A stretch of 64,000 bases of DNA, taken from Leadbettera azotonutricia ZAS-9. GTDB taxonomy: Bacteria > Spirochaetota > Spirochaetia > Treponematales > Breznakiellaceae. The stretch is from the NCBI RefSeq assembly GCF_000214355.1, contig NC_015577.1, forward strand, positions 434,001 through 498,000. The letters are read 5' to 3'. Shown here piece after piece: positions 50,563 through 60,761 of the stretch (position 1 is the first letter of the stretch; every line of letters begins with the position of its first letter). The notes beneath the pieces were generated by a model, which saw only the letters and a program-made list of their open reading frames with translations, was not told where the DNA came from and searched no databases. The position numbers and the translations under genes are program-made.

Positions 50563-52079
50563 AAAAGCAAAGGCGTTTCAAGGTGTTTGGATCTTTCAGG
50601 GCACGCATACTGGCGGGGACTTTTGGCGTATTTTTTATACTTATACTATCGGCTGCATACATATTCTTTTCAGCCAGGCATTTGCAGACCATTCAGGACA
50701 GGAGTTTCGAACAGGAGCGCTTCATCGCGTCCATCAGGGATGATCTCGCCGGATTTCAGGAGCCTTTATTGGATTACCTTTCCACAAGATCCTCCAATGC
50801 CCTTGCCCGGCTTCTTATCAACTCGCAAAACCTCAGGGGCAAGCTCCCCACCTATACACCCATAATTGCCGATCCCATTGCCCTCAAGGAACGGGAACTT
50901 TATATCCTCATCTACACGTACCTGAACCTGGCAGATCAAGCGGTGGAAGAAAAACGGGGACGCAACATCGCGGCTTATACAAGCATCTACGATGAGATGG
51001 ACGACCTTATGAGTTATATTGACAATGAAATAGAGACTATTTCGACAGAACGTTTCCGCAACCGCATGGAATCATACCGGGTTTTCATTATTGAATCGGG
51101 AAGCGTGCAGATATGGAACTTATTCTTCATTGTTTGTATTTCTGTTTTTGCCATGCTTCTCCTCTTTATTTCTGTGCGGAGGATCACTGGCCCTCTGGAA
51201 CGCCTTGCGGTCATGGCGGTGGAACTTTCCGGGGGCAATTTCGATATTGAAGATATTGAAACCAATTCTGTTGATGAAATCGATCAGGTAGTTGAAGCAT
51301 TCAACCGCATGAAAGGGGAGATGCGCAATTACATCGAAGAGATACGCTGGCAGGAAAATATCAAAGCTGAATACATGCAGGAAAAAATGAGGAACCTTAA
51401 AATGGAAGGCCTCATCAGGCGGGTGGAGATTTACGCACTCCAGGCCCAGATGAACCCCCACTTCCTTTTCAACACATTGAATACGGGCATGCAGCTTGCC
51501 ATCGTCGAAGGGGCCGACAGAACCAGCGAGTACATGGAGTACATGGCCCAGCTTTTCCGCCATATCATACGCAACAAGGAAGTTTTCGTCCCCCTGCGGC
51601 ACGAAATCGACGGCCTCAAATTTTATTTCAGCATACTAAAAGTGCGGTTCCCAAAAAACCTTGAACTCATCCTGGATTACGACGAAGCCCTCCTTGATAC
51701 CTGCAAAGTCCCTGTTTCTATCCTTCAGCCCCTGGTCGAAAATTGCGTTATCCATGCGTTCAAAGATCAAACCCCCGATGTCTCGGGCAGTAAATCGCTT
51801 ATCAACGTAAGGGCAGAAAAACAGGGGACAAGGCTGATACTTTCGGTGCGCGACAATGGCTGCGGCATGGAAAAAGAAAAGGCCGAGGATCTGCTCCACC
51901 CCCTTTCCATAGATGAATCTTCCATTTCGAGGGTAATGGGTCTCGAAAACGTAATACAGCGGCTTTACTTCTTTTACCCCGATGACCGCGAGGTGATTGG
52001 CATAGAGAGCGCCAAAGGCGAGGGAAGCGCGGTATTTATACGCATCGATACCGGGAGGGCGCCGTGTACCGGGTTTTGA
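50559..52079 (+). CDS. YesM/LytS-like sensor histidine kinase
   Basis: 506 residues. Two membrane helices (about 12-34 and 188-208), a helical sensor region between, HAMP (about 210-262), the His_kinase domain with NPHFLFN (His301) and a GHKL ATPase with VPVSILQPLVENCVIHAF and DNGCGME. It starts within the end of the binding-protein gene and ends within the regulator gene, so the three are coupled. Confidence 0.92.
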   Translation: MKKQRRFKVFGSFRARILAGTFGVFFILILSAAYIFFSARHLQTIQDRSFEQERFIASIRDDLAGFQEPLLDYLSTRSSNALARLLINSQNLRGKLPTYTPIIADPIALKERELYILIYTYLNLADQAVEEKRGRNIAAYTSIYDEMDDLMSYIDNEIETISTERFRNRMESYRVFIIESGSVQIWNLFFIVCISVFAMLLLFISVRRITGPLERLAVMAVELSGGNFDIEDIETNSVDEIDQVVEAFNRMKGEMRNYIEEIRWQENIKAEYMQEKMRNLKMEGLIRRVEIYALQAQMNPHFLFNTLNTGMQLAIVEGADRTSEYMEYMAQLFRHIIRNKEVFVPLRHEIDGLKFYFSILKVRFPKNLELILDYDEALLDTCKVPVSILQPLVENCVIHAFKDQTPDVSGSKSLINVRAEKQGTRLILSVRDNGCGMEKEKAEDLLHPLSIDESSISRVMGLENVIQRLYFFYPDDREVIGIESAKGEGSAVFIRIDTGRAPCTGF

Positions 52080-53572
52080 TTGTCGAAGACGAAGAGCCGG
52101 TACTGGAAAGCTACGAATTCATGCTCCGTAGCGCCGAGGGCTTTTCTCTCTCCGGCAAGGCAAGGACAGGTTTTGAAGCCCTGCGCCTTATCCCCGAGCT
52201 TGAGCCTGATCTTGTTTTTATGGACATCAATATTCCGGGCATGGACGGTCTTTCGGTAATAGAGGAAGTGTACCGCAAATACCCCGCGATGGTATTTGTG
52301 CTCTCCACGGCTTATGAACGTTTCGACCTGGCCCAGCGGGCCATACCCCTGGGTGTCTTTGCCTATTTGGTAAAACCTGTCGCAAAGAAAACTTTTTATG
52401 CCACCCTTGATAAAGCCCGTGCCCATCTTGAAACCCGAATAAAACGCGGAGATTCATCGGCAGAAGAAAGCCATGCGGGGAAGCCTTCACGCTTTCCTCT
52501 TTTGGGGGAATACCTGCGTAATCCTTCCCCTGCGGAACTGTCTTCCGATGAATGGGAAACAATCAAAATCAAATTCAGTCTCCCCTCCGCAAAAGGCCTC
52601 ATCTGCCTTCTGGAATTCGAAGAGGCTTCAGAGAAGGAAACTGCCGTACTCGCAGAAAAACTGTCACACAAATACTGCTGCCTGTTTGAAACATTGGGGA
52701 GCCTGGGCTGCATCTTTATCTCAGGAGATCCGCGAAAAGAAGAATTGGAGAAATACCTCAAAGCCTGCCTCAGGGAAACAGTACCGCCGGAAATTTCCTG
52801 CCAATACGGTATAGGAGGAATATTCGAAGGGGCAAAGCTGGGCATTTCGTTTACAGAAGCACAGGAGGAGCTGCAGAAAAAAATCGATTATGCGGACTTA
52901 ATATTGAAAGAACGCCTCAGGCTGATGCAGCTGCGCAAGAAAATCGGCATATCCGATCCTGATGAAACACGAAAGCTCTTCAATCTCCTCTGGGAAGAAA
53001 TTTTCGCCCACTGCGATTTTACCCTGGCCAAGGCAAAAATGATCCCGGTATTTATGTTCCTCATGGACGACATTTCAGGTTGTTTCGGCGGGAGCGGAAT
53101 AGAAGACCCTGATGCTTCAGGAGAAAAATCCATGCCCGTCTCCCCTGCTGAGGAGATCATGGCTCTTAGAGACAGGCAGGCATGGGAGGCATGGGCGTCT
53201 CAAGCCTTTGAGGAATTGCTCCAGGAAGCGGGCTTGAAGCGTTCGGCAAAACTTCCCCTGCCTCTGGCAAAAGCCCTGGAATACTTACGGGTTCATTACG
53301 CCGGGCCTGTCACCCTCAATTCAACAGCCGAGGCTGCTCAGGTTTCGGCCGCCTACCTGAGCCGCCTCTTCTCCGAACAGCTTCGCACCGGATTCACCGA
53401 TTACCTCACGGAACTCCGCGTCGAAAAGGCGGAAAAACTGCTCCGGGAGACCCGCATGAACATCAAGGAAGTGTCATTTGCCGCAGGCTTTCAGGATCCC
53501 AACTACTTCAGCAAGATTTTCCGCAAGGCCACAGGCATGCTCCCCAGCGCTTTTAGAGGCAGAGAAAAATAA
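52064..53572 (+). CDS. YesN-like response regulator with AraC domain
   Basis: 502 residues, GTG start inside the kinase gene. Receiver with Asp54 (LVFMDINIPGMDG) and LVKP switch, a 260-residue linker domain, then two AraC helix-turn-helices (LNSTAEAAQVSAAYLSRLFS and IKEVSFAAGFQDPNYFSKIF). It should activate the transporter operon that follows; two matching operator sites lie directly downstream. Confidence 0.92.
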   Translation: MYRVLIVEDEEPVLESYEFMLRSAEGFSLSGKARTGFEALRLIPELEPDLVFMDINIPGMDGLSVIEEVYRKYPAMVFVLSTAYERFDLAQRAIPLGVFAYLVKPVAKKTFYATLDKARAHLETRIKRGDSSAEESHAGKPSRFPLLGEYLRNPSPAELSSDEWETIKIKFSLPSAKGLICLLEFEEASEKETAVLAEKLSHKYCCLFETLGSLGCIFISGDPRKEELEKYLKACLRETVPPEISCQYGIGGIFEGAKLGISFTEAQEELQKKIDYADLILKERLRLMQLRKKIGISDPDETRKLFNLLWEEIFAHCDFTLAKAKMIPVFMFLMDDISGCFGGSGIEDPDASGEKSMPVSPAEEIMALRDRQAWEAWASQAFEELLQEAGLKRSAKLPLPLAKALEYLRVHYAGPVTLNSTAEAAQVSAAYLSRLFSEQLRTGFTDYLTELRVEKAEKLLRETRMNIKEVSFAAGFQDPNYFSKIFRKATGMLPSAFRGREK

Positions 53573-53580
53573 TAGGAAAA

Positions 53581-53627
53581 TTTTGACATCAAAAATTTCC
53601 TCCTTTCCTTCACTTTTGACACCAAAA
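53581..53627. promoter_or_regulatory. Two operator sites before sugar transporter operon
   Basis: TTTTGACATCAAAA (53581-53594) and TTTTGACACCAAAA (53614-53627) are near-identical palindromes 33 bases apart, about three turns of DNA, so on one face. They suit a dimer of the AraC-type regulator encoded just before. Confidence 0.65.
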
Positions 53628-53724
53628 TGACGAAAATTCTCCATTATTGTCATGACTTTCTTATATGCAGAAGCGTAATTCGGCTGCATACTAAAAGTAA
53701 TCTTAATCCTTATGGAGGAATATT

Positions 53725-54873
53725 ATGAAGAAATCACTCGTAGTGCTTTTGGCGCTCCTGACTGCCGCTTCCCTTTTTGCAAGCGGCGGTTCACAGAGCG
53801 GCGGCAGCAGCAGCGCTTCCAGCGGCTCGGCCCTCATCGGTATCGCAATGCCCGAAACCACCGTTTTGCGCTGGGTAAAAGACGGCAACAGCCTTAAGTC
53901 AGAAGCCGAAAAACGCGGCTACCGCGCTGAACTCCAGAACGGCAACGGCGACCAGGTTCTGCAGAACCAGCAGATCGGCAACCTTCTGACCCAGGGCGCC
54001 AAGCTCCTCGTAGTCGGCCAGTTGAATGACGGCGTTGCTTCCGCTATTTCCGATGCAGCCCGCGACAAGGTTGCGGTTATTGCGTACGACCGTATTATCC
54101 AGAATTCAGCTGACTATGATTATTACATCACCTTTAATAACTTCAAAGTCGGCCAGCTTCAGGGACAGGGCCTGGTAAAAGGCATGAACCTTGACGCAGC
54201 CACTGCTGCCAATCCCAAGTACATCACCTACTTTGCCGGTTCCCCCACTGACGGAAACGCCTTCTTCTTCTTTGACGGCGCCACCAGCGTTCTTAACCCC
54301 TATATCGAAAAAGGCGTTCTGAAAGTTGTAGGCCCCGCGCCCAAGACATCTAAAGATACCGCTGAATTCCAGCGCATAGCCACAGAAGGCTGGCTGCCCA
54401 ATATCGCCAAAAACAGGATGGAAAACCTCCTTACAGGCGATGCCCGCAACGTAACCCTTGATGCAGTTCTGGCGCCCAATGATACTCTGGCCCGGGCCAT
54501 TATCGAAGCGTGTCTTGCAGACGCCAAATATGCCAGGAAGCTCCCCGTAGTATCCGGGCAGGATGCTGAAGCCGCTTCTCTTGCCATGATCAAGAGCGGA
54601 CAGCAGTACATGACCGTATTCAAGGACACAGGCAAACTGGCCGAAGCTGCCATCATTCTCGCAGACCAGATCCTCAAGGGCGTGGCTAATCCCACCGTCC
54701 CCGGCGCAGTCCTCGCGTCCAGTATCGGTCTTGAGAGCATCGGCGATACCGGCAAAAAAGTGGTAAAGGCCTATCTTCTCGACCCCATCAATATCACCCA
54801 GGACAACTGGAAAGAACCCATCACTGCCGGCTTCATCACCCCTGATGAAGTTGCAGCCAACGGTTTGCAGTAA
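53725..54873 (+). CDS. Periplasmic sugar-binding protein (ChvE-like)
   Basis: 382 residues. Signal peptide to about residue 20 and then a Ser/Gly-rich stretch; no lipobox Cys. Type I fold: LIGIAMPETTVLRWVKDGNS, VIAYDRIIQNSADYDYYITF, VLAPNDTLARAIIEA, VVSGQDAEAASLAMIKSGQQ are the ChvE/XylF motifs. It binds an aldose in the periplasm. GGAGG before the ATG. A strong hairpin after it probably raises its level over the other subunits. Confidence 0.9.
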   Translation: MKKSLVVLLALLTAASLFASGGSQSGGSSSASSGSALIGIAMPETTVLRWVKDGNSLKSEAEKRGYRAELQNGNGDQVLQNQQIGNLLTQGAKLLVVGQLNDGVASAISDAARDKVAVIAYDRIIQNSADYDYYITFNNFKVGQLQGQGLVKGMNLDAATAANPKYITYFAGSPTDGNAFFFFDGATSVLNPYIEKGVLKVVGPAPKTSKDTAEFQRIATEGWLPNIAKNRMENLLTGDARNVTLDAVLAPNDTLARAIIEACLADAKYARKLPVVSGQDAEAASLAMIKSGQQYMTVFKDTGKLAEAAIILADQILKGVANPTVPGAVLASSIGLESIGDTGKKVVKAYLLDPINITQDNWKEPITAGFITPDEVAANGLQ

Positions 54874-54919
54874 GAGTATTAAAGCGCCTCTTGCTAGAAG
54901 CGCTTCCCTGTGAAATAAT

Positions 54920-54965
54920 AAGGCCGGGTGTGAAGAAGCGGCAATACCGCTTCATATCCGGCCTT
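54920..54965 (+). terminator. Attenuating hairpin between binding protein and ATPase genes
   Basis: Outer arms AAGGCCGG / CCGGCCTT and an inner GAAGCGG-type stem form a long hairpin without a T run. Binding proteins are needed in excess; such stems protect the upstream mRNA or stop most transcripts. Confidence 0.7.
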
Positions 54966-55001
54966 CTATGTCTTTATGGATTGTTTGTAAGGATACGACA
55001 C

Positions 55002-56528
<1,527 letters not shown>

Positions 56529-56539
56529 GGAGTGTACCA

Positions 56540-57733
56540 ATGAGCGATACAGCAGAGAAAAAATCCGGTATAGGCAGTTTGTTGAAGAGCAATTTAAGGG
56601 GCTATTCAATGTTCTTTGTCCTGGCATTGATAATGCTTGCTTTTGCCTATCTTACAGGGGGTACCAATTTCTCATCCCGTAACTTTACCAATATTCTTAT
56701 TCAGTACAGTTACGTGATGATCCTTGCAGTAGGAATGGTGATGGTGATCATCGTATTGGGCATAGACCTTTCAGTTGGTTCTGTATGCGCTTTTGTAGGA
56801 TCCATCAGCGCTATGGTATACAATACCGGTATAGGTATGGGGCCTACGCTGATTATTGCCCTGGCTATCGGGGTTTTGGTAGGCGCCTTTTACGGATTCT
56901 GGATAGCCTACATGAATGTACCGGCTTTCATTGCAACTCTGGCGGGGATGCTCCTTTTCCGTGGTTTAAGCTACATCGTTACGAGCCTTAATCCCATTCA
57001 GCTGCGTGACAACGGCTACAAACAAATGGCTTCAGGGTTTTTCCCCAATATATGGATGAACGAAGCTGAAACTCTTGATCTCCTTCCCATCATTGTAGGA
57101 GTGCTGGTAGCGGTACTATTTATAATTTTCGATATTATTACCCGGCGTAACCGGAAAAAGAATAATTATGAGGTTTCCCCGATTTGGGCTTTTGTTTTAA
57201 AACTAATCATAATCAGCGCGTTGATAATCGCATTGAGCCAGCGTTTTGCAACATACCGGGGCCTGCCGATTGTTGTGGCGGTTTTGGCAATAACGATATT
57301 TATCTTCCAGTTTATGATGAACAACACGATTCTGGGACGCTACATTTATGCGGTCGGCGGAAACGCCAGATCAGCAAAACTGTCGGGAATAAACTCGGAA
57401 CTGGTTGTCTTCATTGTATTCTGTTTGATGGGCCTCCTCACCGGCCTTGCCGCGGTTATCCATACAGGTTACATGAACTCCGCCCTGCCCGCAGCCGGTA
57501 CCGGCTTTGAAATGGACGCCATCGCTTCCTGTTATATAGGCGGTGTTTCCGCAGCCGGCGGTATAGGCACCGTGGGCGGCGTTATTGTCGGCGCATTGAT
57601 TATGTGCGCTATCAACAACGGCATGTCCCTCATGAACTTGGGCGCCGCATGGCAGCAGGTTGTCAGGGCCATCATCCTGCTTCTGGCTGTGTTCTACGAT
57701 GTCTACACCCGGCGCAAAGCGGGATTAGGTTGA
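56540..57733 (+). CDS. Sugar ABC transporter permease (GguB-like)
   Basis: 397 residues with ten or so helices. VVIILGIDLSVGSVCAFV-like motif, MNVPAFIATLAGMLLFRG, YAVGGNARSAKLSGIN and AIASCYIGGVSAAGGIGTV are the branched-type sugar permease landmarks. An insert near 190-225 with charged residues is typical of GguB/XylH. Eleven bases after the ATPase gene. Confidence 0.93.
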   Translation: MSDTAEKKSGIGSLLKSNLRGYSMFFVLALIMLAFAYLTGGTNFSSRNFTNILIQYSYVMILAVGMVMVIIVLGIDLSVGSVCAFVGSISAMVYNTGIGMGPTLIIALAIGVLVGAFYGFWIAYMNVPAFIATLAGMLLFRGLSYIVTSLNPIQLRDNGYKQMASGFFPNIWMNEAETLDLLPIIVGVLVAVLFIIFDIITRRNRKKNNYEVSPIWAFVLKLIIISALIIALSQRFATYRGLPIVVAVLAITIFIFQFMMNNTILGRYIYAVGGNARSAKLSGINSELVVFIVFCLMGLLTGLAAVIHTGYMNSALPAAGTGFEMDAIASCYIGGVSAAGGIGTVGGVIVGALIMCAINNGMSLMNLGAAWQQVVRAIILLLAVFYDVYTRRKAGLG

Positions 57734-57751
57734 TAGAGAGCCGCGTACAGC

Positions 57752-58753
57752 ATGACCCCGAAGGAAAGGCTTTATGCCCGGCTGGCCGGAAAACCGGTAG
57801 ACAAGATCCCCAATTTGAATATTTTTATGTCTCTTGTGGCAAAAGAAGCGGGAGTTACCTACAGCAAGTATATTTTGGATTATAGAAAACTAGCCGAAGG
57901 TAACCTCATCTGCGCTGAAAAATATGGTGTTGATTATGTCAGCACCATTTCCGACCCCATGAGGGAAGCGTCAGCTTTCGGTACAGTGGTTGAATACCCC
58001 GAAGACAACAACCCTTACGCAAAAGTTCCGCTGGTTACGGATGATATGGATCTCTCGGTACTGAAGCTTCCCGATCCCGCCGATAGCCCCCGCACTCTGG
58101 ATCGCATCAAGGGCTGTGAACTCCTGCGGCAAAAAGTGGGAAATGAGTATCCCGTCATCGGCTGGATAGAAGGCTGTATTGCCGAAGCCGCCGATCTTCG
58201 CGGCCTGGATAACCTTTTGATGGATCTGGCAGCCGAAGAAGCCTATCTGGACGAATTCTTCGACATTGTTTTTGAGCAGCAGAAAAAATTCGCCAAAGCC
58301 CAGATAGACGCCGGGGCTGACTTTATCGGCCTGGGCAATGCGGCAGCCTCCCTTATCGGCCCTGAACTCTACGGCAAATACGGCCTCTCCCGGGACAAGG
58401 CCATGGTGGAATACATCCACTCCTGCGGTGGAAAAGTAAAACTACATATATGCGGCAATATCACTCCCCTTTTAAAACTTCTCACCCAGGTTGCTCCCGA
58501 TATAATAGACATAGACTGGATGGTTGATTTCGCAGAAGCAGTTAAGGTATTTAAAGACACCCCCACTGCCGTAAGCGGCAATGTCGATCCTGTGGCGGTA
58601 ATGCTTCAGGGTACGTCTCAATTTGTGGAAACCCAAATCCGCCATTGCATTGATGCCTGCGCAGCAAATAGCTGCATTGCCGCAGGCTGCGAAGTTCCTG
58701 CTGCCTCTCCAAAGGAGAACATTCTCCTTATGGATCGATTGCTGTATAAGTAA
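57752..58753 (+). CDS. Uroporphyrinogen-decarboxylase-fold protein, MtaA-like
   Basis: 333 residues. TIM-barrel of the UroD family with the zinc site of corrinoid methyltransferases: His232 and Cys234 (LHICGN) and Cys313 (AAGCEVP). True UroD lacks these. Such proteins move methyl groups from corrinoid to a thiol. In this operon, 18 bases after a sugar permease, the role is unclear; it may act on a methylated sugar or aromatic. No corrinoid protein is encoded nearby. Confidence 0.8.
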   Translation: MTPKERLYARLAGKPVDKIPNLNIFMSLVAKEAGVTYSKYILDYRKLAEGNLICAEKYGVDYVSTISDPMREASAFGTVVEYPEDNNPYAKVPLVTDDMDLSVLKLPDPADSPRTLDRIKGCELLRQKVGNEYPVIGWIEGCIAEAADLRGLDNLLMDLAAEEAYLDEFFDIVFEQQKKFAKAQIDAGADFIGLGNAAASLIGPELYGKYGLSRDKAMVEYIHSCGGKVKLHICGNITPLLKLLTQVAPDIIDIDWMVDFAEAVKVFKDTPTAVSGNVDPVAVMLQGTSQFVETQIRHCIDACAANSCIAAGCEVPAASPKENILLMDRLLYK

Positions 58754-58813
58754 TACTATAGTTACTGTATGATTCATTATTTTAACCGGAATATTCGATG
58801 GAGTTCTTCGCGG

Positions 58814-59920
58814 GTGAAAGCTGTTGCCGTTTTTTTTGGCCTCCTGCTCCTCGCCGCCTGTACGGCCGCAGGAAAGGCCGGACCCGCAGCCATTTCAGGA
58901 ACAGCGGGCTCAGGCGGAAATGCGGCCCCAGGCAATTCATCGCAAAAAACTGAATCAGGCGCAAAGGATGCGGAGGCCCGCCCTGTCATTGGCTTTTCGA
59001 TCGCCACCGATACTTTTATAACTGAAAGGTGGAACAAGGATTTAAAAGTGTTTTCAGGCGCGGCCCAGGAATTGGGGGCTGACGTGATAGTTCAGCTTTC
59101 CGCCGGAGGCACCAGGGAACAGATTGCGCAGATCAACTACATGATAAACCAGAAGATCGACATACTCGTGGTCATAGCCCATGACACGGAGATGATCTCG
59201 GGCGTAATCAGGCAGATTCGGAACGCGGGAATTCCCGTAATCGCCTATGACCGGATGATAGTCGGTGTTCCGGTGGACGCTTATATCTCATTCGACAGCC
59301 TTGAAGTGGGCCGCCAGTATGGTTTAGCTGTAAGCGAAGCAGTTCCCCAGGGTAAATATCTTGTGGTTAATGGGTCCCTTCACGATGTAAACAGTTTTGA
59401 AATCAGCAAAGGTCTCCACCAGATAATCGATCCCCTAGTCAATGCCGGCGCTGTCACGGTGGAACAGGAAATCTATCTTGAAGAATGGAGCTTTGACGAA
59501 GCCCTGGAACGCATCGGCGCCATTTTTGAAGAAACCACCGATTTCGATGCCATAATCTGCGGCAACGACAATATCGCAAGCGCAGCAATCCAGCTTTTAT
59601 CAGAACGCCGCCTGGCGGGCAAAGTGGCGGTAGTGGGTCAGGATGCCGAACTCATTAGCTGCCAGCACATCGTGGAAGGCTTGCAGCTCATGACGGTCTA
59701 CAAACCCATCGGCAAACTTGCCAGCCGCGCCGCCCGCCTTGCCATGGCCATTAAATCAGGCCAGGACTTCCCCCCGGACACCTTTACGGACAATCAGAGC
59801 GGCACCCCGATCCCCTCATACATCGAAAAGCCCATAGCGGTCAACAAAGACAATATGGACATAGTTATTCGAGATGGTTTCCATTCAAGGGAAGACATTT
59901 ACCGGAATGTGATGGATTGA
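58814..59920 (+). CDS. Sugar-binding lipoprotein (XylF-like)
   Basis: 368 residues from GTG 58814, or 383 from ATG 58769. The GTG has GGAG ten bases before it and gives a compact lipoprotein signal (LLLLAAC). A linker of about 40 small residues follows, then a type I binding fold: IGFSIATDTFITERWNKDLK, DRMIVGVPVDAYISFDSLEV, IICGNDNIASAAIQL, VVGQDAELISCQHI, much like XylF. Second binding protein of the locus. Confidence 0.85.
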   Translation: MKAVAVFFGLLLLAACTAAGKAGPAAISGTAGSGGNAAPGNSSQKTESGAKDAEARPVIGFSIATDTFITERWNKDLKVFSGAAQELGADVIVQLSAGGTREQIAQINYMINQKIDILVVIAHDTEMISGVIRQIRNAGIPVIAYDRMIVGVPVDAYISFDSLEVGRQYGLAVSEAVPQGKYLVVNGSLHDVNSFEISKGLHQIIDPLVNAGAVTVEQEIYLEEWSFDEALERIGAIFEETTDFDAIICGNDNIASAAIQLLSERRLAGKVAVVGQDAELISCQHIVEGLQLMTVYKPIGKLASRAARLAMAIKSGQDFPPDTFTDNQSGTPIPSYIEKPIAVNKDNMDIVIRDGFHSREDIYRNVMD

Positions 59921-60761
59921 GGGAAAGGCAATAGAGGATCATAGCCGCCCAGATAAAAATAAACGCCCAGAGATCGCGGATGGAAAATGTTTCGCCGAAA
60001 ACAAAAACCCCCAGAAAAAACAATATGGTCGGATTAATAAACTGAAGAAAACCCACTGTAGCAAGGGGGAGGAATTTTGCTCCCTGGGAGAAGGCCAAAA
60101 GGGGTACTGCGGTTATAATACCGCAGGACGCAAGAAGAATCCAGCGCAGTGGAGAAAGAGAAATCAGCTGGGGAATATCAGACGGGGGAAGCAGGAGAAA
60201 CGCAAGGCCGATGGGCAATGCCGCCAGGGTTTCCGCTCCCAGGGATTCCATGGAACCGGCTTTGTTTTTCTTTTTTAAAAGGCCGTAAAAGCCGAAACTC
60301 AGAGCCAGAAGTACGGCCATAACAGGAAAGACCCCTGAAAAAAGGGTTTTGAGTATTACACCGAAAACCGCGAGGCCAAAAGCCGTCCACTGGAGGGGAG
60401 TTAATTTCTCTTTCAAAAAAATAAGGCCCAGAAGTATAGAAACAAGGGGATTCATATAATAGCCCAAAGACGCATCCATGGTGTGCCCTGTGTTGACCGC
60501 CCAAATATACAGGCCCCAGTTAAATGCAAGCGCCAGGGATGCAGCAACGGTAGATTTGCCGTTTTTTGAAAGCAGTTGTATCCATGTTTTATTTTTTATT
60601 GCTATGAGAGGCAAAACGGTAAATACAAGAGAGAAGACGATTCTGCATCCCAGAATGTGCAGGGGGCTTGTAAAGCTGAGAAGATGCCAGTAAAGAGGTA
60701 AAAAACCCCAGCAGATATAGGCAAAAGCAGCGTAAAGTACGCCTTTTCTGAAACCGGTCAT
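59865..60761 (-). CDS. rarD: EamA/RarD-type transporter
   Basis: 298 residues from ATG 60761, which overlaps the stop of the glucosidase gene (ATGA), so they are coupled. Ten helices; FAYICWGFLPLYWHLL, ILGCRIVFSLVF, NWGLYIWAVNTGHTMDASLG and YYMNPLVSILLGLIFLKE are RarD motifs. Substrate unknown. Its end overlaps the convergent binding-protein gene by 56 bases. Confidence 0.87.
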   Translation of the reverse strand: MTGFRKGVLYAAFAYICWGFLPLYWHLLSFTSPLHILGCRIVFSLVFTVLPLIAIKNKTWIQLLSKNGKSTVAASLALAFNWGLYIWAVNTGHTMDASLGYYMNPLVSILLGLIFLKEKLTPLQWTAFGLAVFGVILKTLFSGVFPVMAVLLALSFGFYGLLKKKNKAGSMESLGAETLAALPIGLAFLLLPPSDIPQLISLSPLRWILLASCGIITAVPLLAFSQGAKFLPLATVGFLQFINPTILFFLGVFVFGETFSIRDLWAFIFIWAAMILYCLSLNPSHSGKCLPLNGNHLE

